Shown: positions 11,600 through 24,311 of the stretch, in pieces
Layout: the number at the start of each line of letters is the position of its first letter
How positions within the stretch are numbered: the first letter of the stretch is position 1
DNA from: Mercurialis annua
Lineage: Eukaryota; Streptophyta; Magnoliopsida; Malpighiales; Euphorbiaceae
Length of the DNA: 64,000 nt
NCBI RefSeq assembly: GCF_937616625.2
Contig: NC_065574.1
Span: forward strand, 1,736,001-1,800,000
Direction of reading: 5' to 3'
Notes under the pieces: generated by a model
What the model was told of the DNA's origin: nothing
What the model saw: only the letters and a program-made list of their open reading frames with translations
The model's database searches: none
Position numbers and translations under genes: made by a program

Positions 11600-13644
11600 A
11601 GCTCAGTTACTTGGTTGGGACAACTTAATTAGATTTATACGGTGAGTAAGTTTTCTTTTGATATTTACAGTTGCCATCTTTTTTTTTGAATTAACAATTT
11701 ATGTTCTACACAAATACACTTTATAAATTAAAGAAATACAATACCGTTATTTTGGTAACACCCACAATCTTTATGCACTTTCCTTTTCCTCATATATTTT
11801 CCCTAGATTCTTGCCTTCAATCTGTGACTCCTATCATTAACAAAATATTCCCCATTTTGTTTAGAAATTAGGTTGAATATCTTCTGAAAATGACGAAAAC
11901 AAGGGCTGCCAAAAAACCCACCTCCAACCGAGAAATCTCTTCATCTCTCTCAGCCCGCCTCCGACGCAAGCCCTCCGCCATCGCGACCGCCATCGAGTTC
12001 GTTTTTGCTGCAGCCCTCAGCTAACTATTTGTCTCAAGCCCGCCGCTGCCAAGCTGCCGTCGTACGTCCAAAAATTGCAGATATGAAGTCATGGAGGAGA
12101 CGACAGAAACGTCAAGAAATCCGTTGATGTCAAGGTAATTGTTCTAAAAAATCCTTATATGTTATTTCTTTTAGAGTTCAGAATCCGGCATCGTCTTTAA
12201 TTAAAATTCCTTTGATCATATAATAAACAACAACCTTCAATGTTGTCATTCCTGCATTTTTAAAAAATAATTACTGTCAGTATCCATGTTAGTTAACCAT
12301 TAGGTAACTATTAGTACACTATTAGTTAACTCATAACAGAAACTTTAATTCTGCAAGCATTTTTAAAGTTTTTGAATCGTCTTTGTTATTTTTTATATTG
12401 CAGTTTTTTTCTGCAAACTGATGAAAAAAACGATGAACGAAGGCGGTTTGAGTTGAACGAAGAAAGCAGTCGTTGGATTGGGACGAAGATAGGCGAATGA
12501 TGAACGAAAGCGAACGATAAACGAAGGCGCGGTGTCTGGCAGCTGTTGTCTTTTTTTATTATAATTGGAATATTGGCAATGATGTACAAATAATTAAGGT
12601 TAACTATATGTTTTTTAATGGTTAATTAATAGTTAACTGACTTTGTATGAATTTTTATATAAAATATGAATATATATTGATAATTACTTTTTTTAATTAC
12701 AATTAACTAATATGTGACTAATAGTTAACTAATTGTGCCTATTTAATGAGTAATAGCATACTATTAGTTAACTGCATGTTAATTTCATATTAACTTTATT
12801 TTTTCAACCTAATGTTAAGTTATTAAGAACAAATTGATATTTTTAATGATTCATAGTATACTATTAGTTAACTGAAAAGTAAAATCAATGTCTACATAAA
12901 GATCTTCCTTCCATACTCCGTCATATCAGAACTTTCAATGTTGTCATTCTTGCATTTATAAAATAAAAAAATTTGTTAATTTTCATATTAGTTAACCATT
13001 AGGTAACTATTAGTAAAATTTTATTATTTAAAAAAAATCAAATCGTTTTTTTGTTGAAAAAATAATTACAGCTAGTTTTAAAAAAATTGTTATTTGTTTT
13101 TTAAGAATCATGTATTTGCCATTATATATAGGAATTACATTTGAATTTCTTGTTTTGCTGGATTTTTTTTATTTCTCAAATGCTTGTTGTTTTCATTTTT
13201 TAATCATTTTATTTTTTTAGTTTCCCTTTTGCCGTTTATGGCATATAATTCAAATTATCAGTTGCTATAATTAAGGATTATTAAAGATTGTTGAATATTA
13301 ATTGCTATATATTTATGCTTTGAGATTTTGTAGGAGATTTTGATTTTTGTAACCACTTCCTTCCTTTTTTATAGTTGACAGTAATCCTCAAATATCATAA
13401 AGTTATTTGTGCAATTTAGAAACTTAAAAAGTATGTTATCAACTTTTTTTTGGTCAACAGTAAAAATCTAATTAAGTATAACAATGTAGGGTACTTATTT
13501 AAAGAAGCCAACACTATTCATGGGCTAGCACATAAAGCCCGCCACGCTTAATAGTTCAACCCGACCCTTAAACTTATACAACTGGTGCAAATAAGCTCTT
13601 ATATTATATCAACCTAATCAGTATATTTCAACAATAATATTTAT
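11600..13644. other. gene-poor spacer with a cluster of TTAGTTAAC-type motifs
   Basis: No convincing gene. About ten copies of TTAGTTAAC, TAGTTAACT or their near-inverses lie between 12288 and 13015. Blocks at about 12230-12310 and 12930-13015 are diverged direct repeats sharing TTCAATGTTGTCATTC and TTAGTTAACCATTAGG. A GC-richer segment at 11890-12024 has a 44-codon ORF starting at an ATG, with many Arg, Ser and Ala codons. I do not recognise it and would not call it a gene. Confidence 0.4.
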
Positions 13645-13837
13645 GATTGAGATTCCCTCAAACTCATTTAAATTTAAGGGGGTCATGTTCACGATCTACG
13701 CTGTTCATTATAGAATGAACGATGTAGATTAATTTGATTGAAATGTACCTTTTTTATCTACACTGTTCATTTTATAATGAATGGTGTAGATCGTGAATAT
13801 GATCCCCGCAAGTTAAACTTGAGAAAATCCCAATTCT
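13645..13837. mobile_element. MULE-type MITE, second family, copy 2
   Basis: Ends GATTGAGATTCCCTCAA and, inverted, AATTGGGATTTTCTCAA. Flanks AATATTTAT (13636-13644) and AAAATTTAT (13838-13846) agree at 8 of 9 positions. The inner arms carry GATCTACGCTGTTCATT and its inverted relative, matching the copies at 5868 and 35800. Confidence 0.65.
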
Positions 13838-13914
13838 AAAATTTATTACTTGTTAAATTTGAAATAATTTTAATTTTTAATTAAGTATATAAAAATAGAG
13901 ACACACTTTTGAAT

Positions 13915-14158
13915 AAAAGGTGCATATATGTCTTTAAATTTTCATGAAAAAATATTTATATCTTTAAATTTTATTTCAGTATAATACGGATCCTAAATTT
14001 ATGAAATCACTGCTAATCAGCCCTTCAAACTAATACCTAAAGTAAAGGCTTATTTGCACCAATTTAATAAATTTAAGGGCCAAAATGAATCAAATTATAG
14101 TTTAAAGGTATAAATATTCTTCATCAAAAATTAAAAGGCTTATTTTTACCTTCTACTT
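13915..14158. repeat. foldback repeat upstream of the coiled-coil gene
   Basis: The left arm AAGGTGCATATATGTCTTT pairs with an inverted right arm beginning AAGGTAAAAATAAGCCTTT. Both continue into a TATTTATAYCTTTAAA block. It is probably a MITE, but no TSD could be fixed. A related fragment sits at about 13560-13600. It ends about 220 bp before the ATG of the next gene, so it may lie in that promoter. Confidence 0.5.
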
Positions 14159-14381
14159 ATAGAAAATTACAGAAACTTCATCTCTTTTATTCAAATTTTT
14201 TATTACAAAAATAGCAGATTTAATTACATTTTTGTTTCTTGCCATTTCTTTGATTTTTCTCATTTTTTCTTCTTGAAAACAAAAAGGACGAACAAATCCG
14301 CTTCTTCCTTTTGTTAATAGCAATCGCTTCGAATTATTTCGTGATTAATTCAATTAGTAAAATCCAAAATTATAAATAAAT

Positions 14382-17300
14382 ATGGCTGTAAGTAAACGCG
14401 CGATACAATTAGGATCCAATTCCGCAATTTATTTGACCAAATTCCGATCCATTTGCTCCTCTTCGTCTTCTTCTCCTTCAAGTTCGAATACTCTCACCAG
14501 TAGATTCGATTATCCTCTCGTTAAAACTAACGGAAAACGCGCATTTCTTGTCGATACTTTAGCTCTGGTAATTCCATTTTTTTCTTGTTTTTACTGCTTT
14601 ATTTGTTGTGTTTATGTATCTGTACAGATATTTTGTAACATTTTTTGTGTGCGTGTGTGAGTAGGTGAGGAGCTTGGAAGCGCAAGGCGTACCGTCGAAG
14701 CAGGCGGAGGCGATTACATCGGCGATAACTGAGGTGTTAAATGATAGCTTGGAGAATGTAGCTCAGTCCTTTGTTTCCAAGTCTGAAATGCAGAAGGTAA
14801 TTATTTTCTAGGTTTTGCTTCCTTTTTTTTTACGTCTTTTGCTTACGTGTAGTTTTTTATTTTTTTATTGTGAAATTAGTTGATATAATTTTGATTGATG
14901 GTGATAGTAATGATGTTTTTTGTAGAATCTTATGATTCAAGATTCGAATCTGTCGAAGTTTAAGTCCGAGTTACAGAGTTCTCAGGTAATTTTTTTGATT
15001 TTTGATTTTCGATTTGAAATTACTGTTTTATTCAGCTGTTAGTAGAGTATTAGAATTTTATTTTTAAGGTTATTATGTGTTTAAGTATTATAAAAAAAAT
15101 GTTGCCAGTGAGCATTATGCTGATCTTATTACTTAAATAAAATTGTTAAAAATATAGGTATTCTTTGGAAATTGCTGTTTGAGAAAATCGAGTATTGACT
15201 GATAATTCTTGAAGGTTCTTATTGGAAATGCTTTGCAACTTAGTTCTAGATACCTTTAACTAGGCATTGTCGTGTAGAGGAGTTTGGATTCTAGTACTGT
15301 AGCTTATCTTAGTCTGCAATTGGGAGCATTATGTATTATCTTTGGAGTTTTAAGTTGACTTTAAATGGATTAGACTGTTTTGAGGAAAGAAAGAAAATTA
15401 TTATCTGGAAACTTGTCAAATCCTCGAGGAAGTAGACAGTAATGAACACCATTACTTACTTAGTGATGTCTTGTTATGCATCTTTCCTTCCTACCTATAT
15501 CATAGTTGTTAAAGCGCTGGGCGCACCTAAAGCGCAAAGGGCCTCAAATAGCCCGAGGTGCTAGGCGCAAAAAAAGCGCACGTCCGAGTGAATCTAGGCG
15601 CATATACGTAAAAAAGTTAAATACCTATTATAGATATATAAAAGTTTGCTCAGATGACATGATTCTTTGTCCATGACCTTGATTCTTATTTTAATGTGAT
15701 AAGAAATAAGATCATCGATCAAGATAGAGGAGTCTTGAGCATAATAGTTTTTAAGTGCAATATTTTTATATTTGTAAGGCTTCTGTTTTCATTAATTGTT
15801 TTATTTATATTTGATTTTTTAAAAGCTCAAAGTCCAAAGCCCAAAACTTTAACAAATACAAAAAAATAGGGTTTCCAACAATGTCTCTTGCCTGGAAAAA
15901 GCGCACTTCATGCCTTAAGTGCACCCGAAGCGCACCCAGGCGCACCACCCTCGCCTAGCGCTTTTCTAGCGCCTAGGCACGCCTGAGGCGCGCTTTTGAT
16001 AACTATGACCTATATATAGAAAAATGGAAAGATGAATGGTCTGTTAGGCTGCCTTATTAGGAATAGGAAAGGAATACTGTTTGTCATGCTGTAGTTTACA
16101 TATCCTTTTTATAAGATTGCTATGTATTAGTACTAGTGTATTGAGTATTTTACAATGTGCCTCTGTATGACAAACAACCAATCTTTATGTGTATCTGGTA
16201 TAATAGTGGGGTGTTCATACTTCATTCATCAATTGTTTGTTACTGTTAGAACTCTGGTTTGATGGTGGGCATTCCAGCAGTTCATTAAACATGCTGATAT
16301 CTGCAAGAGAGAAGGGATTTTTACACAATTTTTTGAGCATTGATAGTGGTTTTGATTCAACCATTCTGCATTACCTGAAAGAGATAACTCATAGTTTAAC
16401 TTTAAGTTAAAAAGCTTTCGATAAGGCATCGGAGTCTTATTTATTACTTGGGGCCTGCTAGCATCATGAGGTGCTTATGTAAGATTTAGACTAGCAATAT
16501 AAGATTTTATGTTGCCATTTTACATTAAAAAAAAAAGTATTTACTTTGCTTTTTGCCTATCTGGTCATTTCATTTTGTCCAGCTCTTTTATAATTTGACA
16601 TGCATGGAATTTATTATTCCATTCCTAATGTCCTGTGCTCATAAACTAAAAGTCCTATTTTTGGTTCATTTTACCAGTTAGCAATCCATGCATTTTCTTG
16701 TTCTGTTACTAATTTGGGATGTGAATTGTGACAACTACATGAAAGGGCTTTATTTTGTGCTGAGCAGGCTCCAAAATCATTCACGCATTATCAATGTGCA
16801 TATCTTTTTAAGCTTCTCAAAATAAGATAATGTACAAGAACATGTATACATTTTATTTTCTTTCATATCCATGTAAAGGGAAATTTTACTTCTAAAATTA
16901 ACATTCTTTTTCTGTTTTGTGAAATAAGTAGAGTAATTTTGTCTCTGATGTAGACATTATGAAAAATCCTGATTCTGAAATCTGAAGTAATAGTCGGTCT
17001 TAGAGGAAGTATCTTTAGTTCATGTGTAAAGTCTTTCTGAAGAATCCTTTACTAATGCAGGAGCATCATATTTCTGTGCTGCAACGTGAGCTTGAAAAAC
17101 TGAGGAGTGACTTGGACAAAATGCGCAGCGATATGAGGTGTGTGTTAGCATGTGATTTTCAACATCTACTTGACTGATTGATGCTTGCAGCTGAAAAAAA
17201 ATGGCTTTCTGAAACAGGTACGAAATTGACAAGGTCACAGCTGGGCAACGTCTGGATTTGAATCTTGAAAGAGGGTAAGGATATATATAATAGTAGCGTG

Positions 17301-17942
17301 CTAATTCGAACATTCTACCTACTGTGGTGTCGGCATCCATTATATAACTATCAGCACAAGTAGTCAAGTAGACTATCCCGGTCTCTGAAATAACATCTGT
17401 TTTATTTTCTTGTCTGTATGGATGGGACTTATTTCCGATCAGTTTACAAATGTTTGTTTTTCTTTCAGTTGAAAAATTGTTATTAGATCAATACAAAACA
17501 GACATTTTGTTGTATTCATGCTACTTATTAGACACCATTTTACAAAGGATTTATGATCATAAGCATATTCCTCACCAGTACTTCAGTGGGGCACTTGGAT
17601 AGTTTTGCTTGCATACTTTTCTGTTTGTACCACTGCTTCATCTATTTGCCAATCTGCAGGCGCATACGTGATGAGCTAACTAATCAGAATGCAGAAACCA
17701 ACAATCTTACAAACAAGCTAGACCGGGTTAGTTCAACTATTTAGTAACAGGCTGTTTTAAGTTCTTTGAAGTAATAATAAAGAATGCAATTTAATTTAAT
17801 TTTTTATTTTTTAAATCCACAGGAAATTCATGCTTTAAGAGCCCAGCTGGAAGCTGCTAAGTATGAAGTGATTAAATACTGCATAGGTACCCTCGTCTCT
17901 ATATCTGCAGTTGGCCTTGCTGTTCTCCGTATTTTGTTGTAG
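14382..17942 (+). CDS. mitochondrial coiled-coil protein, CCDC90/MCUR1/FMP32 family
   Basis: Seven exons (14382-14567, 14665-14796, 14926-14985, 17061-17137, 17218-17274, 17660-17726, 17823-17942) give a 232-residue protein; every junction is GT-AG and phase-consistent. Residues 1 to about 45 are Ser/Arg-rich with few acidic residues, as in a mitochondrial presequence. VRSLEAQGVPSKQAEAIT starts the conserved family domain. A long heptad-rich coiled coil follows (about 105-210), ending in one membrane helix (about 212-232) that runs almost to the C terminus. This order matches yeast FMP32 and human CCDC90/MCUR1, inner-membrane proteins linked to calcium uptake, respiratory complex assembly or proline metabolism. 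The role of the plant members is not settled. Intron 3 (14986-17060) is long and contains a hAT MITE. Confidence 0.92.
15501..16007. mobile_element. hAT-type MITE in intron 3 of the coiled-coil gene
   Basis: A 507-bp element with TIRs CATAGTTGTTAAAGCGC and CATAGTTATCAAAAGCGC and a perfect 8-bp duplication ACCTATAT (15493-15500 and 16008-16015). Both ends are rich in GGCGC and GCGCC words in opposite orientation, making it GC-rich compared with its AT-rich surroundings. It is non-coding. The 8-bp TSD supports hAT. Confidence 0.85.
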
Positions 17943-18238
17943 TTCATTTTCTTGGCTATTTTTGGCAAAATTTCATTCTTTTTTATGGCAATTGTTGCCA
18001 GACAATATTAAAGTTGGTTGATAGTCATTTCTTGTAAAAAGAGGCGATGTCCTCGTGATTAGACTTAGGTCCGTAGTCAGCGTAACAGAGTTGTGCAACT
18101 CCGTTCACATTGTTAGGCTTTTGTGTTGTTATTGAGAAGCAAAGCTAAAATGTGATTACTAGAGGTGCTTTTATTGGCATGTAGTACTGATTTTGAAATT
18201 GTGGTTTAAGAAAAAAATTACTTTTTGAATTAATTATT

Positions 18239-18603
18239 GAGTAAATTACTCTGAGACCTTGACATTTATTATAATCTATTCTTGCATCCCTATTGTTTCA
18301 GGATGAAACGATGCGATATCTTAGTTTCTTAGTTTCTTAGTTTCAATAATATAAATAATTAATGTGTTACGTTAAAAAAATTATGGGTTGCTGATGTGCC
18401 GTTAAAATATATAAGAAGTAAATGGTTAAAGTATTGGAAAAGTAAAACAATATTATTTACTTTTGACGATAGAATTATAAAATTTTAACAAAACACGCTA
18501 ATTGTTTACATTATTAAAATTGATGGACCATTTTGTTTAATATGAAACAAGAGAGATGCAAGTGCATATTATGGTAAATGTCGAGGTGTCTAGAAATTTG
18601 CTC
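18239..18603. mobile_element. MULE-like MITE between convergent 3' ends
   Basis: The left arm GAGTAAATTACTCTGAGACC pairs with an inverted right arm GAGCAAATTTCTAGACACC. Both continue into CTTGCATCYCT and TTGTTTCA blocks. Flanks TTAATTATT (18230-18238) and TTAATTAAA (18604-18612) agree at 7 of 9 positions. The right end is 25 bp from the stop codon of the P450 gene on the minus strand, so the element probably supplies much of that gene's 3' UTR. Confidence 0.6.
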
Positions 18604-18627
18604 TTAATTAAATGATACTTTTACAAT

Positions 18628-20699
18628 TCAAAATGCACAATTCAACCTGTAAGTAGGTACAGCAACAAGTCTAACAGCTTTTGGGGCAGTAAGTCCAAAC
18701 ACATCATTCATATCAAGCTGATTAGCCTCCATTCCATCAGGTAATTCCCACTTGAAACAATGAGCCAAATGAGCTACACTCAACTCCAATGCATACACCC
18801 CTAATTGCATACCCGGACACGACCTCCGACCTGACCCGAACGGAATAAACTCGAAATTACTTCCCCTCCAATCTGGCGCCCCATCTTCCATAAACCGACT
18901 AGGATTAAACTTGTCCGGGTCAACCCATGCATTTGGGTCGCGCCCGATTGCCCATGCGTTGATCATGATACGTGATTTTGCTGGGATTTTGTAACCCGTA
19001 ACTATGCTATCCTCGGCAGTTTCATGGAGAAATAGAGGAATAGGAGGGTGGAGACGTAGTGTCTCTTTCAGACAACATTTGAGGTAGGTCAATTTTTCGA
19101 GGTCCGATTCCTCGACTTTTCGGTTCAGGCCAACAACTTCTGTTAGCTGTTGCTGCACTTTGTTCATGTCTTCAGGACTTTTCATTAGTTCTGCCATTGC
19201 CCACTCTATTGCTGATGCTACGGTTTCAGTTCCTCCAAACATGACATCCTGTGGAGATATTTAAGTATCAATGTCACAATATTAGCACAGAAATGCTGAA
19301 TTGAAAAATATATAGACACAAGTTGTCCGATTCCAAATCCTTTTTTTTTTATGTTAGACACTAGATCTATATTTTTTTTATCATATATATGGCAAACTTA
19401 AGTAGTAAATAATTATGTTCAAATTGGGATTTGAGGCTAATTTTTTTTTATCATGGATTTGCATGTAAATCCGAAGTGTATTCTCCAACTCCGCCCGTTA
19501 ACATAAAATAAGAACAATTTCTCAAAAATAAAATAAAAATAAGAACACATTATAAATATAGAGTTTCAATTTAAGAAGTGTTTTCATCGAAATGGAACGG
19601 AACTCCAAAACTTCAGACGGAAAAAGTCGTCGTGAATCAATAGGTGGCATGTGTGAATATAGAAAATTATAAAACAAAAATAGGATAAACTTAGACGTGT
19701 TATTTGTTGATCTACCTTATATATATGCATACGTATTTACGTAGAAAAATAGAGAAAAATATATATTACCATGATGATAGCTTTGATGTTATCTCTGTTG
19801 AGCTTAATGGTGCTTGTTTGTGAGTCATAGTAACCATTTTTACCCACATCTTCACTGTAAAAAGCCAATAATTCATCCACCATGTCTCTTTCTTCTTCAT
19901 TTTCATTTTTACTGTTGTCATTCTTTTTTACCATATGTTCATCGATCACCATATCAATGAACCCATCCAGTGATTCTCGTGCCCTAATTAGTCTCTTATT
20001 GAAATCTTGTGAATGTAACCAACTCAGCCATGGGAAAAAATCAGCAATATTAAAAGCTCCAAAAAGTTTGGAAAATTCTTGTAATATTTTCATGAACTCT
20101 TCTTGCCCTTGGTCTGAAACCGACCCGAAAGCTGCCCCGTATATTATGTTCCTAGTTAATCCAAACACTAGTTCACCTATGTTAACCGGTGAACCGGTTT
20201 TTTCCAACATGGCTCGAACGGTGGAGTCTACTTCTTCTCGTACCGAGGCCCATGACTCGACCCGTTTTCGACTAAATAGCTTCATAACGCATATTTTGCG
20301 CATTTGACGCCAAAATGGGCCGTAGTTTGCAAAGGCCATATCGGCCCGATCATAGGTCAAGTAGGTTATGGCAACGTTGGCCGGCCGGTTGCAGAAAATG
20401 CCGTCTTGGACTTGAAGAACTTCTCGAGCCATTTCCGGCGTTGATACGGCGGCAATATGAAGCCCGCCCATTTGGAGGTGAAAGAGCCCACCGTATTGCT
20501 TAGCGAGACGAGCTAAGCCACGGTGGGTTAGTTGGTCCATGATGCCGATATTGCCAAAAATTGGATACCCTTTCGGGCCAGGAGGGTATGGTATATTTCT
20601 ACGCGAATAGAAAAAGAATATAGAAATAAATAAAGAGATAAAAAGTAGTAGTGACATAGATGGAGATTGAAGAAATTGAAGGTTTAGAAGAAAGTCCAT
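18628..20699 (-). CDS. CYP84A1: ferulate/coniferaldehyde 5-hydroxylase, cytochrome P450 CYP84A
   Basis: 516 residues from two exons, 20699-19770 and 19248-18628, joined in phase 0 just before DVMFGGTET, the position I recall for the single intron of Arabidopsis CYP84A1. An N-terminal membrane anchor (about 14-31) and the PPGP hinge (39-42) indicate an ER-bound enzyme. The I-helix FGGTET (314-319), the ExxR motif (E372, R375) and the haem-binding FGSGRRSCPG (447-456, Cys454) are intact. Strings such as QLTHRGLA, YLTYDRADMAFA and EFSKLFGAFN identify the CYP84A family. It hydroxylates coniferaldehyde or coniferyl alcohol at C5, the committed step to syringyl lignin and sinapate esters. It is tail-to-tail with the coiled-coil gene, with a MITE between. 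The symbol means family-level orthology; the exact paralogue number is unknown. Confidence 0.95.
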
Positions 20700-20763
20700 G
20701 ATTATGTTAAAACAAGGTAGCTTTGAGAGATTAATAGATCATATATTTGTGGGTTAGTGATGC

Positions 20764-20773
20764 TTATATATAA
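20764..20773 (-). promoter_or_regulatory. probable TATA box of the CYP84A gene
   Basis: Minus-strand TATATATAAG about 65 bp upstream of the ATG at 20699. The position would give a 5' UTR of roughly 30-35 bases. No lignin-type AC element was obvious in the first few hundred bases upstream, by eye. Confidence 0.5.
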
Positions 20774-21710
20774 TAATAATGCATAGGTATTATATATTTG
20801 AGTTTATTTGCATTTAGAGATTGATTTTGTTTTTATTTAAAATAATTTTGTGATTAAGAGAGATTTTTTTATTAAATAAGCAGATTATAGGAGAAGTGTG
20901 AATGTATTCTGATTTCTAAGCACAATTACAGATAATATGTATATGATTTCTATGTTTATTAGGAAGTTTTATTGCCACCTCCAACTTTTAGATATGTGCA
21001 TACCTTATATATTATTATTATTATCTTATTTAGTCTAATTCTATGAATAAAATTATTTTGAAATTGATTTACATATACATAATTAATTCTATAAAATTTT
21101 AACAATCAAAATCAATACAACTACATTCACTTAAAAAAAATTCTATTAGATTTTATTAAGTTCATTTTTAACAAAACATATCATTAGTTTGTAGTAACTT
21201 CACGTTACATGAAATATTTTTCTATTTCTATCCCTATGTTTCCAAATCACAAAGGCTACCTTAAATTTATAACCATTTTAAACCTATTTTGGATCTCAAT
21301 TGAATTAATTATTTATTTTAATAATTATTTTTCCCTTATATATTTTAAAAATATACATCTCTTCTTTTTTAAAAATATCAATTTTCATTTTCAAAATTTA
21401 TAATTCTTTTTAGAACAAATATTTTTCTATATCTTAATTTCGAACACTTTGTTTAAAGTCGCTTTTAAAAATATCAGTTTGGACACATTTATTATATATG
21501 AAGTAAGACTGAAGTTTGATTCTCCAAATATATAAAATTAAATCAATATTTTATTTTATATCTATATAATCAAGAATTAATTGAATTTGTTATTTATTAA
21601 TAAATTCTTTAATTACAAAAGATTTGACTCTTTCATTAAGTTTATTGGATATTTTGTATTATGTAACAGGAGAGATGCATGCTATAATTGAGTAAATATT
21701 AAATTTGTTG

Positions 21711-21909
21711 GAGATCCTCTATTTTAATAACCAATTTTCTATATAAGGTGGATTTATAAATAAGTGCCATTTTGATTATTTTGGGTACAAAGGTGGCAGA
21801 AAGTTTATGGGAGATGCTCTATTATAAATAAGAATAACCAATTTTCTATAAAAAGGTGGATTTATAATTAAGTCCATTTTGATTGTTTTGGGTACAAATA
21901 TGGTGGAAA
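21711..21909. repeat. two tandem copies of a roughly 95-bp unit
   Basis: Copies at about 21711-21804 and 21811-21909 share GAGATSCTCTATT, AATAACCAATTTTCTATA, AGGTGGATTTATAA and TTTTGGGTACAAA in the same order, with small indels. They lie in the CYP84A/GATA spacer. No gene is seen in 20774-22756; a fragment resembling the foldback at 13915 is at about 22115. Confidence 0.75.
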
Positions 21910-22756
21910 TGGTAAAAATATGAAAATGTCAATAGAAGTTCCCTCTTTTAATTTAGGAATTCACTCTTTTTATAATTGTATCAAAATTCAGATTGCTTTA
22001 TTTGCCAACTATTCCTTTGGAAAATATAATTTTAATTATTCATTTATTTTTCACTTTTACATTACAGGGTGATTATAGGTGAACGAACTTAATAAAGAAA
22101 AAGAAAAAGAGGAGAAGGTGCAAATATGTCCTTAATGTTTAGAGTGAGACAAATAAGACCTTAAAGTTATATATGTAGTAATTTTCTTATAAGACATATT
22201 TTCTTCGGCACATTCAATTTTGCTATAATAACATGGACAAAGGTCATCAGAATTTTTCTCCTCTTATTAAAAATAGCACTGGCCTACTTAGAGAAAAATA
22301 AAATCTTAGTACTTGTAAATGACATTTCTGATAATTCTATAATTATAATATTAATTTGTAAGAAATGACCAGTGATTAATCACTGAGTAATAAGGGCTGA
22401 GAACATAGAAATTGGGAGAAAGCGGAAAGAAATTTGGTTATTCGTTCCGATAATTGTTTTTTGTTTAATAAGTGGAGAGGGGAGAGCACTTGAAGCATAA
22501 ATCAAACTCACAACCTTACTGTTTATTATTTAGCGTTTACGAAGTTTTGAACTATAGCTTATTGATACTGTATTTCTTAATGATATCTACAGTAACAAAT
22601 TCAGAGAAAAACAAATGTAACGATTGTTTTTTAAACATAAACAAAAAGCAATTGCAGGTTTAAAATTTGACTTCATGGTGGTGAAGCAGTTCATTCACCA
22701 TTAAGGTTTCATAACCATACTCGTAAAGTTGTCAAAGTTTATCAGTATTTTTATTA

Positions 22757-23151
22757 GGCTAAATTCAATTTGGGATCTTTAAATTATATTATTTTGATTC
22801 ATCAGAATTTTTAACTTTTATTTGACTTTCTCAAATTTTTAAATTTTTATTTTTTAATTCATTAGGTTTTTCAATTTTTATTTGACTTTCTCATATTCCT
22901 AAACTTTTATTTTCCGATTCATTAAGTCCTTAAATGAAGATCCATTTAAAAATTTAATAAAACAAAAAACAAAAATTTATTCAAATGAATCAAGAAACGA
23001 AAGTTTAGGGATCCGAAAAAGCTAAATAAAAGTTGATACACCTGATGAACCAAAAAAAATAAAAATTTAGAGACTTAAAAAAGACAAATAAAAATTAAAA
23101 GATCTGATGAACCAAAACCGTATAGTTAGAGATCCTAAAATAGATTTAACC
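22757..23151. mobile_element. MULE-type MITE
   Basis: A 395-bp foldback with ends GGCTAAATTCAATTTGGGATC and, inverted, GGTTAAATCTATTTTAGGATC. Flanks TTTTTATTA (22748-22756) and TTTCTATTA (23152-23160) agree at 8 of 9 positions. The arms carry repeats like TTTATTTGACTTTCTCAAA. Non-coding. Confidence 0.7.
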
Positions 23152-23327
23152 TTTCTATTATAGATAAAAACAAATAACCCTGCATCCCATATGATATGAC
23201 GGTTCATATCATATCAAAATCACATAAAGAATCCTTTTTAGCATATAGTTTTTTTTTTCTTTTTTCCATTTTTAGTTAAAATAAATAGTAACAAAAAGTC
23301 AATAAAACGTCTCATGTGTAAGAGAGA

Positions 23328-23539
23328 TTTTTAAATAGACCCGGTCCACCACGTCATCCGTGGACTAAGCCTATCATATAATGACACGTCATTAAAATGA
23401 TGGCAATCTAGTAAATTCGTTTATTACTTATTTACACTTTTGAATAGTAATATTACAAGATTGCCATCATTTTAATAATGTGTCATTATGTGATAGGCTT
23501 ACTCCACGAATGACGTGGTAGACTGAGTCTACCTAAGAA
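23328..23539. repeat. strong foldback repeat, probable MITE
   Basis: The arm TAGACCCGGTCCACCACGTC and the inverted arm TAGACTCAGTCTACCACGTC continue into GTGGA, TAAGCCTATCA and GATGGCAATCT blocks, so nearly 100 bp of each side pair. The match weakens outward (TTTTTAAA against TTCTTAGG). No TSD was found, so the superfamily is not assigned. Confidence 0.6.
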
Positions 23540-24311
23540 TTTTTTTATGGAGAAATTGCGTCTGATTCTTCAATATACATATACAGCAATCTCATAGATA
23601 AATTTAGATGTGCCCCTCTTTTTTTTTCTTTAAACTCATTAAAATTTTCTCTCAATTTTACTTCGCCATAGCTTAATTTTAAAAGATACAAAGGCGGTAG
23701 TTTTCGACCTTAGACTGAAATATCATTATTTTTTTCATTCTAATGTTTATATTTTTCATGTTTATCTCAATTTACTTTAGTGTATTATTTGGTTTTTGAG
23801 ATCTGCCTATTCTTAATGTGTTTTGCGGCGTGTTTGATGATTTTAGTTCGTATTGTCTGAATTGATTCTTGATTCGATCAAAACAGTCTAGTGTTTGTTC
23901 AAGTTCTATCTTCAAAATTCTTGACAAATTGAGATTGTAATCCAAATATTAATATATATTAAAAATAAAACAAGTTAAAGATGAAAATAGTTGAATTTAA
24001 AATCAACGAAGAAAGATTATGTTAAATGAAATATCCTGCCTTTTTTTTGTTCTTGCACAACCTATTCTAATGTCACTGAATCAGCTTAAATCGGCATAAA
24101 AAAGACGAGGATATATTAAAAAATATAATAAAAATAAATACAATTTAAAATATGTCTTGATTGATACAAAAAAATAATCACAATGGAGGAAATTTAAAGA
24201 AACATCACACATGTTTTCATATTCTTGAATTCATTTTTGATCTTATTTATTTCTAGTTAGAATAATTAAAAAAATGGTTACATCAAAAAATATTATATTA
24301 AAACTTAAAGA

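Noticed and set aside
19882..20503. Plus-strand ORFs within the CYP84A exon
   Set aside because: Antisense reading of a conserved P450 exon with no recognisable protein.
23336..23531. Foldback considered as a miRNA precursor
   Set aside because: Pairing covers the entire arms as in a MITE, and no known mature miRNA sequence was recognised.
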